The translations under genes were made by a program, and so were the position numbers. 64,000 nt of DNA. Source: Cognatilysobacter terrigena. Lineage in GTDB: Bacteria; Pseudomonadota; Gammaproteobacteria; Xanthomonadales; Xanthomonadaceae. Positions 1 to 8,551 of this stretch are shown here, piece by piece (positions within the stretch are counted from its first letter, which is position 1; the number at the start of each line of letters is the position of its first letter). The notes beneath the pieces were generated by a model. It searched no databases and was not told the origin of the DNA. It was given only the letters and a program-made list of their open reading frames with translations. The stretch is taken from NCBI RefSeq assembly GCF_004361065.1, contig NZ_SELT01000001.1:1-64000 (forward strand). The letters run 5' to 3'.

Positions 1-714
1 ACGACGTCGAAGATCGTCGACGCGGTGCTGAAGAATCCGTCGTCGCTCGGCCCCGCGGCGCGCGTCGTCGGCGTGCCGGTGCTGACGGCCGGCCCGATCG
101 CACGCGGGCAGGGCACGGGCGTGCTCGCCAACCCGCTGGTGCAGCGCACGGCGTTCTCCGAAACCGCGATCGGCCAAGGCATGGTGTCCGACCCGATCGA
201 CGTCGGCGCCAACCACAGCGTGCTGCTGCGCGTGACCGCGCACGCCGCCGCGCGTCAGCTCACGCTGGCGGAGGTGCGCGATCGGGTGGTCGCGGCGGTG
301 CAGGCCGATCGCCTGATGAAGGCTGCACAGCGCCGCGCGGATGCGGTGCTGGCGCAGGTTCGCGCCGGTCAGTCGCTGGCGCAGGTCGCCGCCGCGCAGG
401 GCCTGCCCGAGCCGAAGCCCGTCCTCGGCGTGCCGCGCAGTGCGAACGTCGCCGCGCCGGGCGTCACCGACGCCTTCTTCGCCGCCTATGCGCCGAAGGG
501 CAAGGTGGCGGCGGGATCGAAGGTGCTGCCGGATGGCCGCGCGCTCGTGTTCGTCGTCGATACGATCAAGCCGGGTACGGCAGCGGACGCGGGTGGCGAC
601 ATCACCACGCTTGGCCGCCAGATCGGCCAGCTGCACGGTCTGGTCGACTTCGAGGCGGCAGTTCGTGCACTGCGCCACGGCTACAAGATCGAGGTCAACG
701 AGTCGAACCTCTGA
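1..714 (+). CDS. ppiD: PpiD-type periplasmic peptidyl-prolyl isomerase, C-terminal part
   Basis: The reading frame is already open at base 1, so only the last 237 residues are present. The segment reads like the distal part of PpiD/SurA-family folding factors: repeated short helices rich in Ala, Val and Gln, an EVRDRVVAAVQADR helix and a final amphipathic tail. PpiD is an inner-membrane-anchored chaperone that meets proteins leaving the Sec translocon; its membrane helix and parvulin domain would lie upstream of the window. The family call rests on general similarity plus a typical neighbour, fabI. A hairpin follows the stop codon. Another SurA-like foldase is the main alternative. Confidence 0.72.
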   Translation, partial: TTSKIVDAVLKNPSSLGPAARVVGVPVLTAGPIARGQGTGVLANPLVQRTAFSETAIGQGMVSDPIDVGANHSVLLRVTAHAAARQLTLAEVRDRVVAAVQADRLMKAAQRRADAVLAQVRAGQSLAQVAAAQGLPEPKPVLGVPRSANVAAPGVTDAFFAAYAPKGKVAAGSKVLPDGRALVFVVDTIKPGTAADAGGDITTLGRQIGQLHGLVDFEAAVRALRHGYKIEVNESNL

Positions 715-738
715 TTCGAACTCGTCGTGTGATTTCGG

Positions 739-760
739 ACGGCCCGCGAAAGCGGGCCGT
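739..760 (+). terminator. Hairpin after ppiD
   Basis: A perfect 9-bp stem (ACGGCCCGC / GCGGGCCGT) closes a GAAA tetraloop 24 bases after the ppiD stop. The downstream bases are TCGCGTTT, so the U-tract is poor. It probably ends or stabilises the ppiD transcript. Confidence 0.55.
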
Positions 761-798
761 TCGCGTTTCCTGGCGTGCATGGCGGGCGCGACGCAACG

Positions 799-823
799 AA
801 AAAGCCCGGCGCGTGCCGGGCTT
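799..823 (-). terminator. Intrinsic terminator of fabI
   Basis: A 9-bp stem AAGCCCGGC / GCCGGGCTT with a 4-base loop lies just past the fabI stop. Read on the minus strand it is followed by a run of T, the intrinsic-terminator pattern. The site separates the convergent ppiD and fabI genes. Confidence 0.75.
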
Positions 824-856
824 CGTCGTGCAACGTATTAATAAGAATCGCGATGA

Positions 857-1651
857 TCAGTCGTCGTCGCCGATGCCCGTCATGCCAAGGATGTTGTAGC
901 CCGAATCGACGTACGTCACTTCGCCGGTGATGCCCGCGGCGAGGTCGGAGCAGAGGAAGGCGGCGGCGTTGCCGACATCCTCGATCGTCACGCTCCGACG
1001 CAGCGGCGCGTAGCTCTCGAAGTGGTGGAGCATCTTCCGGAAGTTGGCGATGCCGGCAGCGGCGAGCGTCTTGATCGGGCCCGCAGAGATCGCGTTGACG
1101 CGCGTGCCTTCCGGGCCGAGGTTGAGCGCGAGGTAGCGCACCGTCGCCTCGAGGCTGGCCTTGGCCACGCCCATGACGTTGTAGTTCTGCAGTGCGCGCT
1201 CGGCGCCCAGGTAGCTCAGCGTCAGGATCGAGCCATTGCGGCCGGCCATCATCGGGCGCGCCGCCTTGGCGAGTGCCGCCAGCGAATAGGCCGAGATGTC
1301 GTGCGCGATGCCGAAGTTCTCGCGGGTCAGGCCGTCGAGGAATTCGCCCTCGATCGCCTCGCGCGGCGCGTACGCGATCGCGTGGACGAGGATGTCGAAG
1401 CCGTCCCAGCGCTTGCCCAGCTCCTCGAAGCACTGCGCGATCTGCTCGTCGGAGGTGACGTCGAGCGGGATAACGATGTCGCTCCCGTACTCGGCGGCGG
1501 CCGCTTCGACGCGCGACTTGAGCTTGTCGTTCTGATAGGTCAGCGCGAGCTCCGCGCCCTGGGCGCGCATGGCCTCGGCGATGCCGGTGGCGATCGAACG
1601 CTGGCTCGCGATGCCCGTGATGAGTGCGCGCTTGCCCTGCAGGAAACCCAT
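857..1651 (-). CDS. fabI: Enoyl-[acyl-carrier-protein] reductase (NADH)
   Basis: FabI catalyses the last step of each fatty-acid elongation round, reducing trans-2-enoyl-ACP to acyl-ACP with NADH in the cytosol. The 264-residue length is normal. The protein opens with the SDR-type nucleotide site ([15 protein letters not shown], residues 6-20). It carries the FabI active-site set SYLGAER and NYNVMGVAK, giving Tyr147, Tyr157 and Lys164. A GGAGA ribosome-binding site sits 5 bases before the ATG. It is transcribed alone, away from the other fab genes at 22-27 kb, and ends at a good terminator. This is the target family of triclosan-type inhibitors. Confidence 0.96.
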   Translation of the reverse strand: MGFLQGKRALITGIASQRSIATGIAEAMRAQGAELALTYQNDKLKSRVEAAAAEYGSDIVIPLDVTSDEQIAQCFEELGKRWDGFDILVHAIAYAPREAIEGEFLDGLTRENFGIAHDISAYSLAALAKAARPMMAGRNGSILTLSYLGAERALQNYNVMGVAKASLEATVRYLALNLGPEGTRVNAISAGPIKTLAAAGIANFRKMLHHFESYAPLRRSVTIEDVGNAAAFLCSDLAAGITGEVTYVDSGYNILGMTGIGDDD

Positions 1652-1722
1652 GTGCTCTCCGTTCTGGCGCCCGCTCAGGTGGCGGGCGGGCGCCGTAGTG
1701 TGCCCGCGCGGGCGCCCGGAGG

Positions 1723-2871
1723 CTACTTCGCGGCCAGCGAGTCGACGGCGAGGACCATGCCGGGTGCGAGCAACTTGCCGCCCTTGAGGCTGCCGTTGAG
1801 CGTCAACAGGTCGGCCACCGACACCTTGTAGCGGCGCGCGATCGTCCAGAGGTTCTCTCCGACGGCCACCACGTGCTTGCGCGGCGCGTTCGAGATGGCG
1901 GCGACCGCATTCACGACCGGCGACGTCGCGGCTGCAACCGGCGCGGCCGGTGCTGCGGAGGCCGACACCGACGCGTTCGATCCGGCCGGCGACGCAGCCG
2001 CGGGAACCGGCACGGCGTCGCCGACCGTCTTGCCGAGCGACGCGGCGGCCGAACCCGGCGCGAAGATCGCCGGCATCGAGACCGCGGCCACGACCGGCGC
2101 ATTCGGCTCAGACTTGGACGGCTTCAACGCGATCATCGTGTCGGACGCCGGCGTCGGGCCCAGCGTGCGGATCGGGCGATCGAGCGAGGCGAGGAAGCGG
2201 GGCTGCTTCTCGGCTTGGGCGATGACGCAGGAAATCGCGTGCAGCTTGTCGTCGTACGACGTCGTGATGCCCGACAGGCCTGCGAGTGCCTGTGGATTGG
2301 CGGTGCGCGGCGTCTGGCCGGCGCGCTTCATCGCGCCGAACACGCGGTACTCGCCCGCGTTATAGGCCATGACCGCCAAGCGCCAGTTGCCGCCGAACAT
2401 GCCGTGCAGGGTCTTGAGGTAACGCACCGCCGCCTTGGTGGAATCGACCGGCGACATGCGGCCGTCGTAACCGGCGCGCATCGGGACGTCATGGTTGCGG
2501 GCCGTCGTGCCGATCATCTGCCAGAGGCCGGCCGGGCCGGCGCCGCTGCGGGCGCTCGGCTTGTAGCCGCTTTCCACGAACGGGATCAGCGCGTACTCGG
2601 TGGGCAGGTGCGCGGCGCGGACCGATTCGACGACGTGGCCGAACAGCGCGAGCGTGTCGGAATCGCGGTCGGACAGGCGCTCCGGTGCGTGCGAGAACTG
2701 CTTGGTCCAGCGCGACGGCTCGGCCGGGCAGGTCGGCTCGGCGAGACCGCTGCGGAAGTGTTCGAACACCTCGCGACCGTTGCGCGTATCGGCGGCATGC
2801 GCCGAGGTCGACGCGAGCGCGAGCGTGGACGCGAGCGCCAGAGCGCTCGTCTTAATAAGAAGAGTGTTCAT
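1723..2871 (-). CDS. mltD: MltD-like membrane-bound lytic murein transglycosylase with LysM
   Basis: This is a 382-residue secreted protein with a signal peptide (residues 1-27, ending SAHA). A family 1 SLT domain covers about residues 70-220. The catalytic Glu is probably E100 in [12 protein letters not shown], and GLWQMIG and AYNAGE motifs follow. A Pro/Ala-rich linker leads to one C-terminal LysM domain (about 335-378) that binds glycan. It cleaves peptidoglycan glycan strands to 1,6-anhydro ends. E. coli MltD has two LysM repeats and a lipobox; neither the second LysM nor a lipobox is visible here. The start at 2871 is chosen because its ATG overlaps the gloB stop as ATGA, showing translational coupling. 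Seven codons further upstream are also open. Confidence 0.88.
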   Translation of the reverse strand: MNTLLIKTSALALASTLALASTSAHAADTRNGREVFEHFRSGLAEPTCPAEPSRWTKQFSHAPERLSDRDSDTLALFGHVVESVRAAHLPTEYALIPFVESGYKPSARSGAGPAGLWQMIGTTARNHDVPMRAGYDGRMSPVDSTKAAVRYLKTLHGMFGGNWRLAVMAYNAGEYRVFGAMKRAGQTPRTANPQALAGLSGITTSYDDKLHAISCVIAQAEKQPRFLASLDRPIRTLGPTPASDTMIALKPSKSEPNAPVVAAVSMPAIFAPGSAAASLGKTVGDAVPVPAAASPAGSNASVSASAAPAAPVAAATSPVVNAVAAISNAPRKHVVAVGENLWTIARRYKVSVADLLTLNGSLKGGKLLAPGMVLAVDSLAAK

Positions 2872-3650
2872 GCCGCGAACCCGTCCTTCCACGCACGAAG
2901 CGTGGCGAAGGTTTCGACACGATCAGCGGGTGCACGGCCCAGGCGGCGCGCGGCGGCGTCGATGACCGCCGGTTCGTCGCAGCGCAGGAACGGGTTGCAC
3001 GCCCGCTCGTCGCGGACGGTGCTCGGCAGAGTCGGCTGTTGAGCGTCTCGCATGGTCTTGGCCTCCTTCGTGCGGCGTTGGAGCGCCGCGTTGTCCGGAT
3101 CGACCACCGCCGCGAATGCGGCATTGGCCAGCGTGTACTCGTGCCCGCAGCAGACCCGGGTTTCGGGCGGTAACGCTGCGAGCCTCCCCAACGAGGTCTC
3201 CATCTGGACGGCGTCGCCTTCGAACAGGCGGCCGCAGCCCAGGCTGAAGAGCGTGTCGCCGCAGAACAGCACCGGCGCGTTGCCGGCCGTCTCGACGACG
3301 AAAGCGATGTGGGTGCGCGTGTGCCCGGGTACGGACATCACGTGGATGGACCAGTCCTCGATCTCGAACGTGTCGCCCTCGGCGACGTGCGTCATCGGGA
3401 CATCGATGCGGTCATCGGCCGGTCCGAAGACCGGAGTTCCGGGCCACCGATGCAGAAGCGGCGCGGCGCCGGCGACGTGATCGGGGTGGTGATGCGTGAG
3501 GAGAATCGCCGCAGGCGAAAACTCGTCGTTGTTGGCGGCGTCGAACACCGGGTGAGCTTCGCTGGGATCGACCACCAGCGCTCGGCCCTGATCGTTGCGA
3601 AACACCCAGATGTAGTTGTCGACGCGCGCAGGCAGCGGCTGCAATCGCAT
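2868..3650 (-). CDS. gloB: Hydroxyacylglutathione hydrolase (glyoxalase II)
   Basis: GloB hydrolyses S-lactoylglutathione to lactate and glutathione, completing methylglyoxal detoxification in the cytosol. The 260-residue protein belongs to the metallo-beta-lactamase fold. THHHPDH (residues 52-58) gives the H-x-H-x-D-H metal site, GHTRTHIAF and FCGDTLFSLGCGR follow, and the C-terminal CGHEYTLAN motif is typical of glyoxalase II. An ATG at 3650 has GGAGG nine bases upstream; a TTG at 3656 is a worse alternative. It overlaps the transglycosylase start by 4 bases. mltD-gloB next to rnhA-dnaQ matches the E. coli neighbourhood. Confidence 0.93.
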   Translation of the reverse strand: MRLQPLPARVDNYIWVFRNDQGRALVVDPSEAHPVFDAANNDEFSPAAILLTHHHPDHVAGAAPLLHRWPGTPVFGPADDRIDVPMTHVAEGDTFEIEDWSIHVMSVPGHTRTHIAFVVETAGNAPVLFCGDTLFSLGCGRLFEGDAVQMETSLGRLAALPPETRVCCGHEYTLANAAFAAVVDPDNAALQRRTKEAKTMRDAQQPTLPSTVRDERACNPFLRCDEPAVIDAAARRLGRAPADRVETFATLRAWKDGFAA

Positions 3651-3934
3651 TGGCAAGTACCTCCGTCGGTTAGTGCCACCTCAGCGTGATGCCTCCTGAA
3701 TACGCTGAACGGCTGCGGTGCTGGTCCCGAAGAAGGGGCGACCTTGCCGACGTGAATTCCCATCGTCAACCCGCGGTGACCGTGACGAAGACCCCTCACC
3801 GGCCGGAGACCTTGAGCAATCCGGCCTAAATGCCTGATTCAACAGCCGCCGAGGCCGTGCGCTCGCGTACGGATCCGCTCCGACGAGCGGTCGCGGGGCA
3901 GGGCGTTGCACAATGGCGAATGGCACGATTTCCG
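3651..3934. other. Divergent intergenic region gloB / rnhA
   Basis: These 284 bases between two divergent genes must hold both promoters. In E. coli a methyltransferase gene (yafS) lies here; no such frame is present. The frame of rnhA stays open back to 3830 but shows no RNase H-like sequence before about 3935. A CACAAT hexamer at 3909-3914 is the best -10 candidate for rnhA. I see no RNA gene here. Confidence 0.4.
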
Positions 3935-4417
3935 ATGAACGAGTCCCTGAACGACCTCAAGGCGGTCCAGATCCACACGGATGGCGCCTGCGTCGGCAAC
4001 CCCGGCCCGGGCGGCTGGGGGGCACTCCTGCGTTACAAGGCCAAGGAGCGCGAGTTGTCCGGCGGCGAAGCGGCCACGACGAACAACCGCATGGAGCTGA
4101 TGGCCGCGATCCGCGCACTCGAAACGCTGACCGAAGCGTGCACGGTCGACCTCTACACCGATTCGCAATACGTGCGACAGGGCATCACCGAATGGATGCC
4201 GGGCTGGGTGCGTCGCAACTGGAAAACCGCGGGCGGCGATCCGGTCAAGAACCGCGATCTGTGGGAGCGATTGCATGCGGCGACGCAGCGTCATCGCATC
4301 TCATGGCACTGGGTGAAAGGCCACAACGGCGATCCCGACAACGAGCGCGTCGATGCGCTCGCACGTGCGCAGGCGCTCGCGTTCAAGAACGGCGCCGGCG
4401 CGACGATCGAACCGTGA
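3935..4417 (+). CDS. rnhA: Ribonuclease HI
   Basis: RNase HI cuts the RNA strand of RNA-DNA hybrids (R-loops, primer remnants). The 160-residue product has the four acidic catalytic residues in place: D16 ([14 protein letters not shown]), E54 (NNRMELMAA), D76 (YTDSQYV) and D140 (NERVDALA). The basic loop [14 protein letters not shown] is also present. The ATG at 3935 gives the usual family length; an in-frame ATG at 3920 and open frame to 3830 would only add unconserved residues. No strong Shine-Dalgarno is visible. It is followed 74 bases later by dnaQ on the same strand, a common pairing. Confidence 0.95.
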   Translation: MNESLNDLKAVQIHTDGACVGNPGPGGWGALLRYKAKERELSGGEAATTNNRMELMAAIRALETLTEACTVDLYTDSQYVRQGITEWMPGWVRRNWKTAGGDPVKNRDLWERLHAATQRHRISWHWVKGHNGDPDNERVDALARAQALAFKNGAGATIEP

Positions 4418-4491
4418 TGCATCGCGCGGCGCGCACACGTCTCCGAGACGCGCGCCCGTTACGCTAGTCGCAACGACGTCCGGACACACCG

Positions 4492-5229
4492 ATGCGCCAG
4501 GTCATTCTCGACACCGAAACCACCGGCCTCAGCTGGGAGCGCGGCTGCCGCGTCGTGGAAATCGGTTGCGTGGAATTCGTCGAGCGCCGTCCGACCGGTC
4601 GCACGTTCCATCGCTATCTCAATCCGGATGTCGACTTCGAACCCGGTGCGTCGGAAGTGACGGGCCTGACGCTCGATTTTCTTTCCGACAAGCCGCGCTT
4701 CGCCGAAGTCATCGACGAGTTCCTCGAGTTCATCGACGGTGCCGAACTCGTCATCCACAACGCAGCGTTCGACATCGGTTTTCTCGACAACGAACTGCGC
4801 CTCTGCGGCACGCATTACGGTTGCATCGCGCATCGGTGCCGCGTGGAGGACACGTTACTGCTCGCGCGCAAGCGCTATCCGGGGCAGCGCAATTCGCTCG
4901 ATGCGTTGTGTCGTCGTCTCGGTGTCGATAACGCACATCGCCAGTTGCACGGCGCGTTGCTCGACGCGCAACTGCTTGCCGAGGTCTACATCGGGCTGAC
5001 GTCCGGTCAGACGGATCTGGGATTCGGCGACGCCGTGGTCGAAACGGCGAACGACGCGCTCCCGTTCGAGATCGACCTCAGCCGACCGCGCCCGCGCGTG
5101 CTGGTGACCGCCGACGACATCGCCGCGCACGAGTCGCGGCTCGCGGTGCTGCGCAAGAAGGCGGGCACGGCGATGTGGGATCGGATCAGCGAAGCCGCCG
5201 GCGGCGACGAGACGCTCGCGCCTGCGTAA
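4492..5229 (+). CDS. dnaQ: DNA polymerase III epsilon subunit (3'-5' proofreading exonuclease)
   Basis: Epsilon is the editing exonuclease of the replicative polymerase core. The three DEDDh exonuclease motifs are intact: ExoI DTETTGL (D7, E9), ExoII HNAAFDIGFLD (D94) and ExoIII HGALLDAQLLAEVY (H153, D158). At 245 residues it is full length, with a C-terminal part (from about 185) that in the family contacts the alpha subunit. It lies downstream of rnhA and converges on the phosphatase gene with only 3 bases between the stop codons, leaving no space for a separate terminator. Confidence 0.95.
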   Translation: MRQVILDTETTGLSWERGCRVVEIGCVEFVERRPTGRTFHRYLNPDVDFEPGASEVTGLTLDFLSDKPRFAEVIDEFLEFIDGAELVIHNAAFDIGFLDNELRLCGTHYGCIAHRCRVEDTLLLARKRYPGQRNSLDALCRRLGVDNAHRQLHGALLDAQLLAEVYIGLTSGQTDLGFGDAVVETANDALPFEIDLSRPRPRVLVTADDIAAHESRLAVLRKKAGTAMWDRISEAAGGDETLAPA

Positions 5230-5232
5230 GCG

Positions 5233-5937
5233 TTACGCGCGGCGGATCAGCACCGCCGTGATGTTGTCCGAACCGCCACCGTCGAGTGCCGCGGCCACGA
5301 GCGTTTCGGCGCATTCCTGCGCACTGCAGTCCTGACGCGCGAGCACCTTCGCGATCGCGCGATCGTCGACTTCCTCGGTCAAGCCGTCGCTGCACAGAAG
5401 AAGCTGCATGCCGGGGCGCAGCTCGCCCGTCATCGTCTCGACGTTGAGGCTCTTCGGGTCGGTGACACCCAGCGCCTGCGTAACGACGTTGCGGTGCGGA
5501 TGGCTGCGCGCCTGTTCCTGCGTGAGCGCACCGTTGGCGATGAGTTCCTGCACGTAGCTGTGATCCTGCGACAGCTGCAGCAGCTGACCTTCGCGCCAGA
5601 GGTAGACGCGGCTGTCGCCGACCCACGCCACTTCGAAACGCTCGCCCTTGATGCGCGCGGCGACGACGGTGGTGCCCATCGGCAATGCGTCGTTGCGACG
5701 GCGCGACATCGAGATGATGTCTTCGTCGGCGATACGGATCGCCTGCGCCAGCGGCGTGCCGTCGCGCACTTCCCGAACGATGGTGTCGCGTGCGAGTGCG
5801 CTAGCGACTTCGCCGTACTCGTGGCCGCCCATGCCGTCGGCCACGAGCCACAGGCCGAGCTCGCCGTCGGCGTAGTACGTGTCTTCGTTGAGTTCGCGAC
5901 GCAATCCTGCGTGGGTGAGATGTCCGTATTCGATCAT
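5233..5937 (-). CDS. PP2C-family serine/threonine protein phosphatase
   Basis: This 234-residue cytosolic protein has the metal-binding motifs of bacterial PP2C (Stp/PrpC type). NED near residue 19, LVADGMGGHEYG (31-42), AWVGDSRVYL, LLLCSDGLTE and GGSDNITAVLI all appear in the expected order. It would dephosphorylate Ser/Thr-phosphorylated proteins, in the family often opposing an Hanks-type kinase or acting with type VI secretion; no kinase gene is in this window. The ATG at 5937 is preferred over an upstream in-frame start at 6009, because conservation begins with the YGHLTHAGLRRELNED segment. It is monocistronic and faces away from the tRNA-Ser terminator. Confidence 0.88.
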   Translation of the reverse strand: MIEYGHLTHAGLRRELNEDTYYADGELGLWLVADGMGGHEYGEVASALARDTIVREVRDGTPLAQAIRIADEDIISMSRRRNDALPMGTTVVAARIKGERFEVAWVGDSRVYLWREGQLLQLSQDHSYVQELIANGALTQEQARSHPHRNVVTQALGVTDPKSLNVETMTGELRPGMQLLLCSDGLTEEVDDRAIAKVLARQDCSAQECAETLVAAALDGGGSDNITAVLIRRA

Positions 5938-6092
5938 GGGGTCACGCGAGGGCCGGCGGCTTTCCGAATCATCCGTGCCGCGCGCGGCGAGGGCAAGGCG
6001 GCAAAACACCCAACCCGGTCCGCGGCCGGTGCAGGATCGATTCGGCGTTGATGCTTCATGGCGATGGCATCCGGGCTGGGCGATCGCGGGCG

Positions 6093-6124
6093 AAAAAAAA
6101 GCTCCCTTGCGGGAGCCTTTTTTT
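6093..6124 (-). terminator. Terminator of tRNA-Ser(CGA)
   Basis: GCTCCC / GGGAGC with a TTGC loop is flanked by eight A on one side and seven T on the other, so it can terminate in either direction. It lies directly behind the minus-strand tRNA-Ser gene, its likely user. Confidence 0.88.
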
Positions 6125-6130
6125 CAAATC

Positions 6131-6221
<91 letters not shown>

Positions 6222-6324
6222 GGTGGCCAGCGGGAGCACCGCTGGGCCGTGAATGATACGGCCCCGGCCGGGCGGCCGACAAGGGCGGCGCTACACTGTC
6301 GCCCCCCGTATTCCGAGGCTGCCC

Positions 6325-6729
6325 ATGTCCGAGATCCTGGTGCCGGTGTCGTTCGGCGAGCTGCTGGACAAGATCGCGATCCTGCAGATCAAGTCCGAGC
6401 GAATGAAGGACGAGGCCAAGCTCGCCAACGTCCGCAAGGAGCTGGCCGCGCTGGAGAAGACCTGGATGGCGCATCCGGCGGCCGGCAAGGACATCGTCCG
6501 GCTGCGCGCCGATCTCAAGGCCGTCAACGAACGCCTCTGGGAGATCGAGGACGACATCCGCGTCAAGGAAAAGCGGCAGGAATTCGACGGCGAATTTATT
6601 CGCCTCGCGCGCGCGGTCTACTTCGAGAACGACGAACGCGCCCGCATCAAGAAGGACATCAACCTCGCGCTGGGCTCGGCCTACGTCGAGGAGAAGTCGT
6701 ACGAGGACTACCGTCAGCCGTCGGCCTGA
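6325..6729 (+). CDS. DUF6165 family protein
   Basis: The 134-residue soluble protein opens MSEILVPVSFGELLDK and is otherwise mostly charged helix; a coiled coil is likely around residues 20-95. It matches the DUF6165 family, whose members often sit among LPS and glycan biosynthesis genes; no enzymatic role is established that I know of. That context holds here, with a GT9 glycosyltransferase and the Kdo kinase gene next door. The chosen ATG is the first in frame with the conserved start and has CGAGG nearby. A TACACT hexamer at 6292-6297 is a possible -10 site. Its stop lies 6 bases from the convergent glycosyltransferase stop. Confidence 0.75.
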   Translation: MSEILVPVSFGELLDKIAILQIKSERMKDEAKLANVRKELAALEKTWMAHPAAGKDIVRLRADLKAVNERLWEIEDDIRVKEKRQEFDGEFIRLARAVYFENDERARIKKDINLALGSAYVEEKSYEDYRQPSA

Positions 6730-6735
6730 CGTGCG

Positions 6736-7791
6736 TTACGCGTTGTCGGCGACGTAGCGCTCGAACGCGGCGGTCGCGTCGTCGACGGTGATGAGGTCCA
6801 TGACGCCGTCGAACTCGATCTTCGTGCCCCACTTGATCTCGCTCGCCGGTCGCTTGAGATACCGACGCGCCGCATCGTCGTAGCGGTCGACGCAGTAGCG
6901 AACGTCGCTGTACGGGCCGCTGCGTAGCGGGTTGCTCGCGGCATGCAGGCCCAACACCTTCGTGCCCATCGCGTTGGCGATGTGCATGGGGCCCGAGTCC
7001 GGCGTCATCACGAGGTCCGCGCGCGCCAGCAAGGCCGGCAGCTGCTTCAGCGTGTCCTTGCCGATGAGGTCGAGCGCCGCGTGCTTCATCGCGGCGAGGA
7101 TCGCGTCACCGGTCGTGCGTTCGAGCTTGCTGCGGCCGCCACACAGCACGATGCGCCAGCCGCGCTCGGCCGCATGATCGGCCACCGCCGCGTAGCGCTC
7201 GCTCCGCCAGTTGCGGCGTACGTGGCTGGAGCAGGGCGAAATCATCAAGGTGCGACGACCGTCGTCGGGCCACTGTGCGGCGGCCCAGTCGAACGCGTCG
7301 GCCGGCACGGGCATGTCCCAATGGACGGGAAGCGGCGTCAGCCCGAGCGGCTCCGCGAAGCTGCCGATGGCCTCGAGTACATGGATGCCCGGGCGATCGG
7401 CGATGCGTTCGCGGATGAAGAGCCCATGCAGATCCTTCGAACGAGAGCGGTCGTAGCCGATGCGCCGGCGCGCGGGCACGAAGGCCGACAACAGGTTCGC
7501 GCGCGCCGCCACCTGCATCTGCAGCAGTGCGTCGAATCGCTGATCGAAACCGCGCCGCATCGCGCGCATGCCGGCGACGCCGCTCTTCTTGTCGTACTCG
7601 ATGAAGTCGACGCCCGGAAGGCCGTCGAGGAGTCGATGCTCGCCGCGTCCGATGATCCAGCTGATGCGCACGTCGGAAATCCCTGCGCGTAGCGTGTTGA
7701 TCAGTGGCAACACGTGGGTGACGTCGCCCAGCGCCGACAGGCGCAGCAGGCAGACGTGCGCGCCGGGTGGAAGCGGAAGAGGGCGTGTCAT
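6736..7791 (-). CDS. Glycosyltransferase family 9 (heptosyltransferase-like)
   Basis: This 351-residue protein has the GT9/GT-B layout of ADP-heptose:LPS heptosyltransferases: N-terminal VCLLRLSALGDVTHVLPLI, a middle SPCSSHVRRNWRSERYAAVAD motif (the family usually has ...KRWP), and the C-terminal TPDSGPMHIANAMGTKVLGLH. It would add a sugar, probably heptose, to the LPS inner core at the cytosolic face of the inner membrane. The exact acceptor cannot be read from sequence. The ATG at 7791 starts just before the conserved part. The frame is open further upstream (ATG at 7812), but that would overlap the divergent kdkA start. Confidence 0.85.
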   Translation of the reverse strand: MTRPLPLPPGAHVCLLRLSALGDVTHVLPLINTLRAGISDVRISWIIGRGEHRLLDGLPGVDFIEYDKKSGVAGMRAMRRGFDQRFDALLQMQVAARANLLSAFVPARRRIGYDRSRSKDLHGLFIRERIADRPGIHVLEAIGSFAEPLGLTPLPVHWDMPVPADAFDWAAAQWPDDGRRTLMISPCSSHVRRNWRSERYAAVADHAAERGWRIVLCGGRSKLERTTGDAILAAMKHAALDLIGKDTLKQLPALLARADLVMTPDSGPMHIANAMGTKVLGLHAASNPLRSGPYSDVRYCVDRYDDAARRYLKRPASEIKWGTKIEFDGVMDLITVDDATAAFERYVADNA

Positions 7792-7810
7792 GCGCTGATA
7801 GACTCCGGTC

Positions 7811-8551
7811 ATGGCGACCGCGCATGCCGACGACGCACGGATCGAGTTCGACGGCCTCGAAGGCCGCGGCGCGATTGTGTTCGACCCCGAACGCACCGGA
7901 CAAGCGACACCGGGCTGGTTCGACCCCCGCACCTGGGGCGATCGCGCGCGGCCGGTCGCGACCGGTGGCCGCGGTGCGGCCTGGTTCGTCGACGCGCCGT
8001 TCGGTGCATGCGTGTTGCGACGCTACCGTCGGGGCGGCCTCGCGGCGCGGCTGAGCAGTGCCAGTTATCTGTGGCACGGCGAGGCGCGCGTGCGCAGCGT
8101 GGCCGAGTACCGTCTTCTCGAAGAGGCGCAGCGTCGCGGCATTCCGGTGCCGACCCCGCTCGCCGCGTTCTACGAACGAAGTGGGCTGCGTTACCGCGCG
8201 GCGATCCTCATCGAGCGCCTTCGCAACGTCGAAACCCTCGCCGCGCTCGCAATGGAAGGCGACGCGCCGTGGGTCGAAGCCGGTCGCCTGATCGCGCGCA
8301 TGCATCGCGCCGGGCTGGATCACGCGGATCTCAACGCCGACAACCTGCTGTTCGACCGCAATGGCGCCGGCTGGGTGATCGACCTGGATCGTGGCGTGTT
8401 CCGCACGATCGGCAACGGCTGGCGGCAGCGCAACCTGTCGCGGCTTCATCGATCGCTGCTGAAGCGACGCGGTGTGCGTGACGTCGGCGAGGTCGAAGAG
8501 GATTTCATGCGACTGCACGACGCCTACGAGCAGGCCTGGAGCGCGCCATGA
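7811..8551 (+). CDS. kdkA: 3-deoxy-D-manno-octulosonic acid (Kdo) kinase
   Basis: KdkA phosphorylates the Kdo sugar of Kdo-lipid A in the LPS inner core. It belongs to the protein-kinase-like fold, and the 246 residues show GRGAIVFD near residue 18, [19 protein letters not shown] (43-61), the catalytic loop [13 protein letters not shown] (170-182) and the metal-binding DLDRG (191-195). It is divergent from the GT9 gene with only 19 bases between start codons. The stop overlaps the next gene start as ATGA. No Shine-Dalgarno is visible; a TAGACT hexamer ends 6 bases before the ATG, which would fit a leaderless message. Confidence 0.9.
   Translation: MATAHADDARIEFDGLEGRGAIVFDPERTGQATPGWFDPRTWGDRARPVATGGRGAAWFVDAPFGACVLRRYRRGGLAARLSSASYLWHGEARVRSVAEYRLLEEAQRRGIPVPTPLAAFYERSGLRYRAAILIERLRNVETLAALAMEGDAPWVEAGRLIARMHRAGLDHADLNADNLLFDRNGAGWVIDLDRGVFRTIGNGWRQRNLSRLHRSLLKRRGVRDVGEVEEDFMRLHDAYEQAWSAP

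Noticed and set aside
1691-1712. Palindrome GCCCGCGCGGGC between mltD and fabI as a terminator or operator.
   Set aside because: It lacks a T-run and lies in extremely GC-rich sequence where such palindromes arise readily; evidence is insufficient.
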